6,413 nucleotides of DNA from NCBI GenBank assembly GCA_016462305.1, contig JAEMTM010000103.1, positions 1-6,413 on the forward strand. The letters are read 5' to 3'. The notes under the pieces are model-generated. The model did no database searches. It was given only the letters and a program-made list of their open reading frames with translations, and was not told where the DNA came from. The position numbers and the translations under genes were made by a program. The DNA is from Sphingomonadaceae bacterium. GTDB taxonomy: Bacteria; Pseudomonadota; Alphaproteobacteria; Sphingomonadales; Sphingomonadaceae. Of the stretch, positions 5,565 through 6,413 are shown piece by piece. Position 1 is the first letter of the stretch; the number at the start of each line of letters is the position of its first letter.

Positions 5565-6410
5565 GTGGACGTGCAAACCATCAATCAGCTTGACGCATTG
5601 CGGCACCATATTTCGGCGCTGCGTGATGCCAAGCGTCGCGTCGCATTGGTCCCGACCATGGGTGCGTTGCATGACGGGCACATGACGCTGGTCGAGGAAG
5701 CGCGGCGGCATGCCGATGCGGTGATAGTATCGATCTTCGTCAACCCGGCGCAATTTGGACCGAATGAAGATCTCGACGCCTATCCACGCACAATGGAACG
5801 CGATGCCGAACGGCTTTGCGCTGCCGGGGTCGACATTTTATGGGCGCCGCATACACATATTGTCTATCCACCGGGCTTTGCAACCAAATTGCATGTCGAT
5901 GGCCCAAGCAATGGCTATTGCGGCGCGGCGCGGCCCCGGCATTTTGACGGCGTTGCTTTGGTGGTCGCCAAATTATTTAATCAGGTTCAGCCCGATGTTG
6001 CGCTTTTCGGGGAAAAGGATTTTCAGCAACTGGCCGTCATCCGACAGATGGCCCGTGATCTTGACTTCGCATTAGAGATATTGGGTGTGCCCATTGTGCG
6101 TGACGCAGATGGCCTCGCTCTGTCGTCGCGCAATGCCTATCTAACGGCCAACGAACGTGTGGCGGCCCTGGCGCTTCCTGCGGCGTTGCAACAGGCGGCG
6201 GGTGGGATTCGTGCAGGTGATGATGTGGCGCGGACGCTAGCTGCGGCCAAGACCGACCTCCTTGCCGCTGGCTTTGCGCGGGTGGATTATGTCGCACTGG
6301 CGGATGCCGAGACCTTGGAGGAACTGCAACATTTCGACGGCAGACCAGCGCGGCTCTTGGCGGCGGCCAAGATCGGCAAAACGCGGTTGATCGACAATCT
6401 GGCGATTTAG
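5565..6410 (+). CDS. panC: Pantoate--beta-alanine ligase (pantothenate synthetase)
   Basis: Joins pantoate and beta-alanine with ATP, through a pantoyl-adenylate, to make pantothenate (vitamin B5) for coenzyme A; cytoplasmic. The 281 residues are full length for the family. Visible signatures: PTMGALHDGH (30-39) with the HxGH nucleotide-binding motif, FVNPAQF (58-64), RPRHFDGV (123-130), LFGEKDFQQL (147-156), the KMSKS-like DGLALSSRN (182-190), and the C-terminal KIGKTRLIDN (269-278). The start is GTG at 5565 with AAGG at 5557-5560, only 4 bases away; the GTG at 5571 two codons later has a 10-base spacing and is a real alternative. It is transcribed away from mipZ, and its stop codon TAG ends 3 bases before the window edge. 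No panB or panD is seen here. Confidence 0.96.
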   Translation: MDVQTINQLDALRHHISALRDAKRRVALVPTMGALHDGHMTLVEEARRHADAVIVSIFVNPAQFGPNEDLDAYPRTMERDAERLCAAGVDILWAPHTHIVYPPGFATKLHVDGPSNGYCGAARPRHFDGVALVVAKLFNQVQPDVALFGEKDFQQLAVIRQMARDLDFALEILGVPIVRDADGLALSSRNAYLTANERVAALALPAALQQAAGGIRAGDDVARTLAAAKTDLLAAGFARVDYVALADAETLEELQHFDGRPARLLAAAKIGKTRLIDNLAI

Positions 6411-6413
6411 GCC

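Overview
The window looks like chromosomal DNA of an alphaproteobacterium, most likely a sphingomonad (Sphingomonadales). The reasons are a MipZ-type division ATPase, a GC-rich base composition, a ligase-associated Lhr-like helicase, and short GC-rich palindromic repeats of the CCTCCCCG-GCA-CGGGGAGG kind that I associate from memory with Sphingomonadaceae and related alphaproteobacteria. Genus cannot be fixed from the sequence alone.

Layout. Positions 1-313 hold no convincing gene; they are almost filled by two copies of a palindromic repeat (about 28-132, cut or diverged on its left side, and 145-281). From 5457 down to 314 four minus-strand genes follow each other tightly and look like one operon: mipZ (division-site placement), a small membrane-anchored J-domain protein whose ATG overlaps the mipZ stop codon, a phosphomannomutase/phosphoglucomutase, and a ligase-associated DEXH-box helicase that starts 7 bases after the mutase stop codon. 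On the plus strand, panC (pantoate--beta-alanine ligase) is complete at 5565-6410. The 107 bp between mipZ and panC is a divergent promoter region with a 24-bp dyad and a small hairpin.

The most interesting observation is a third copy of the repeat (2532-2660, 129 bp) lying inside the helicase coding region. It is exactly 43 codons long, keeps the frame, has no stop, and adds a Pro/Gly-rich segment between helicase motifs I and Ia, where relatives have only a short linker. This resembles the protein-coding palindromic elements known from Rickettsia. The same peptide pattern (PPR-x-GEGD...GGG) can be read from the equivalent frame of the two downstream copies, and internal hairpin stems differ in sequence between copies while keeping their pairing.

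Functionally, the genes are housekeeping: cell division geometry (MipZ), a possible Hsp70 co-chaperone at the membrane, sugar-phosphate supply for envelope polysaccharide (the mutase), DNA repair (helicase) and coenzyme A synthesis (PanC). I see no RNA gene, CRISPR array, insertion sequence transposase or phage gene.
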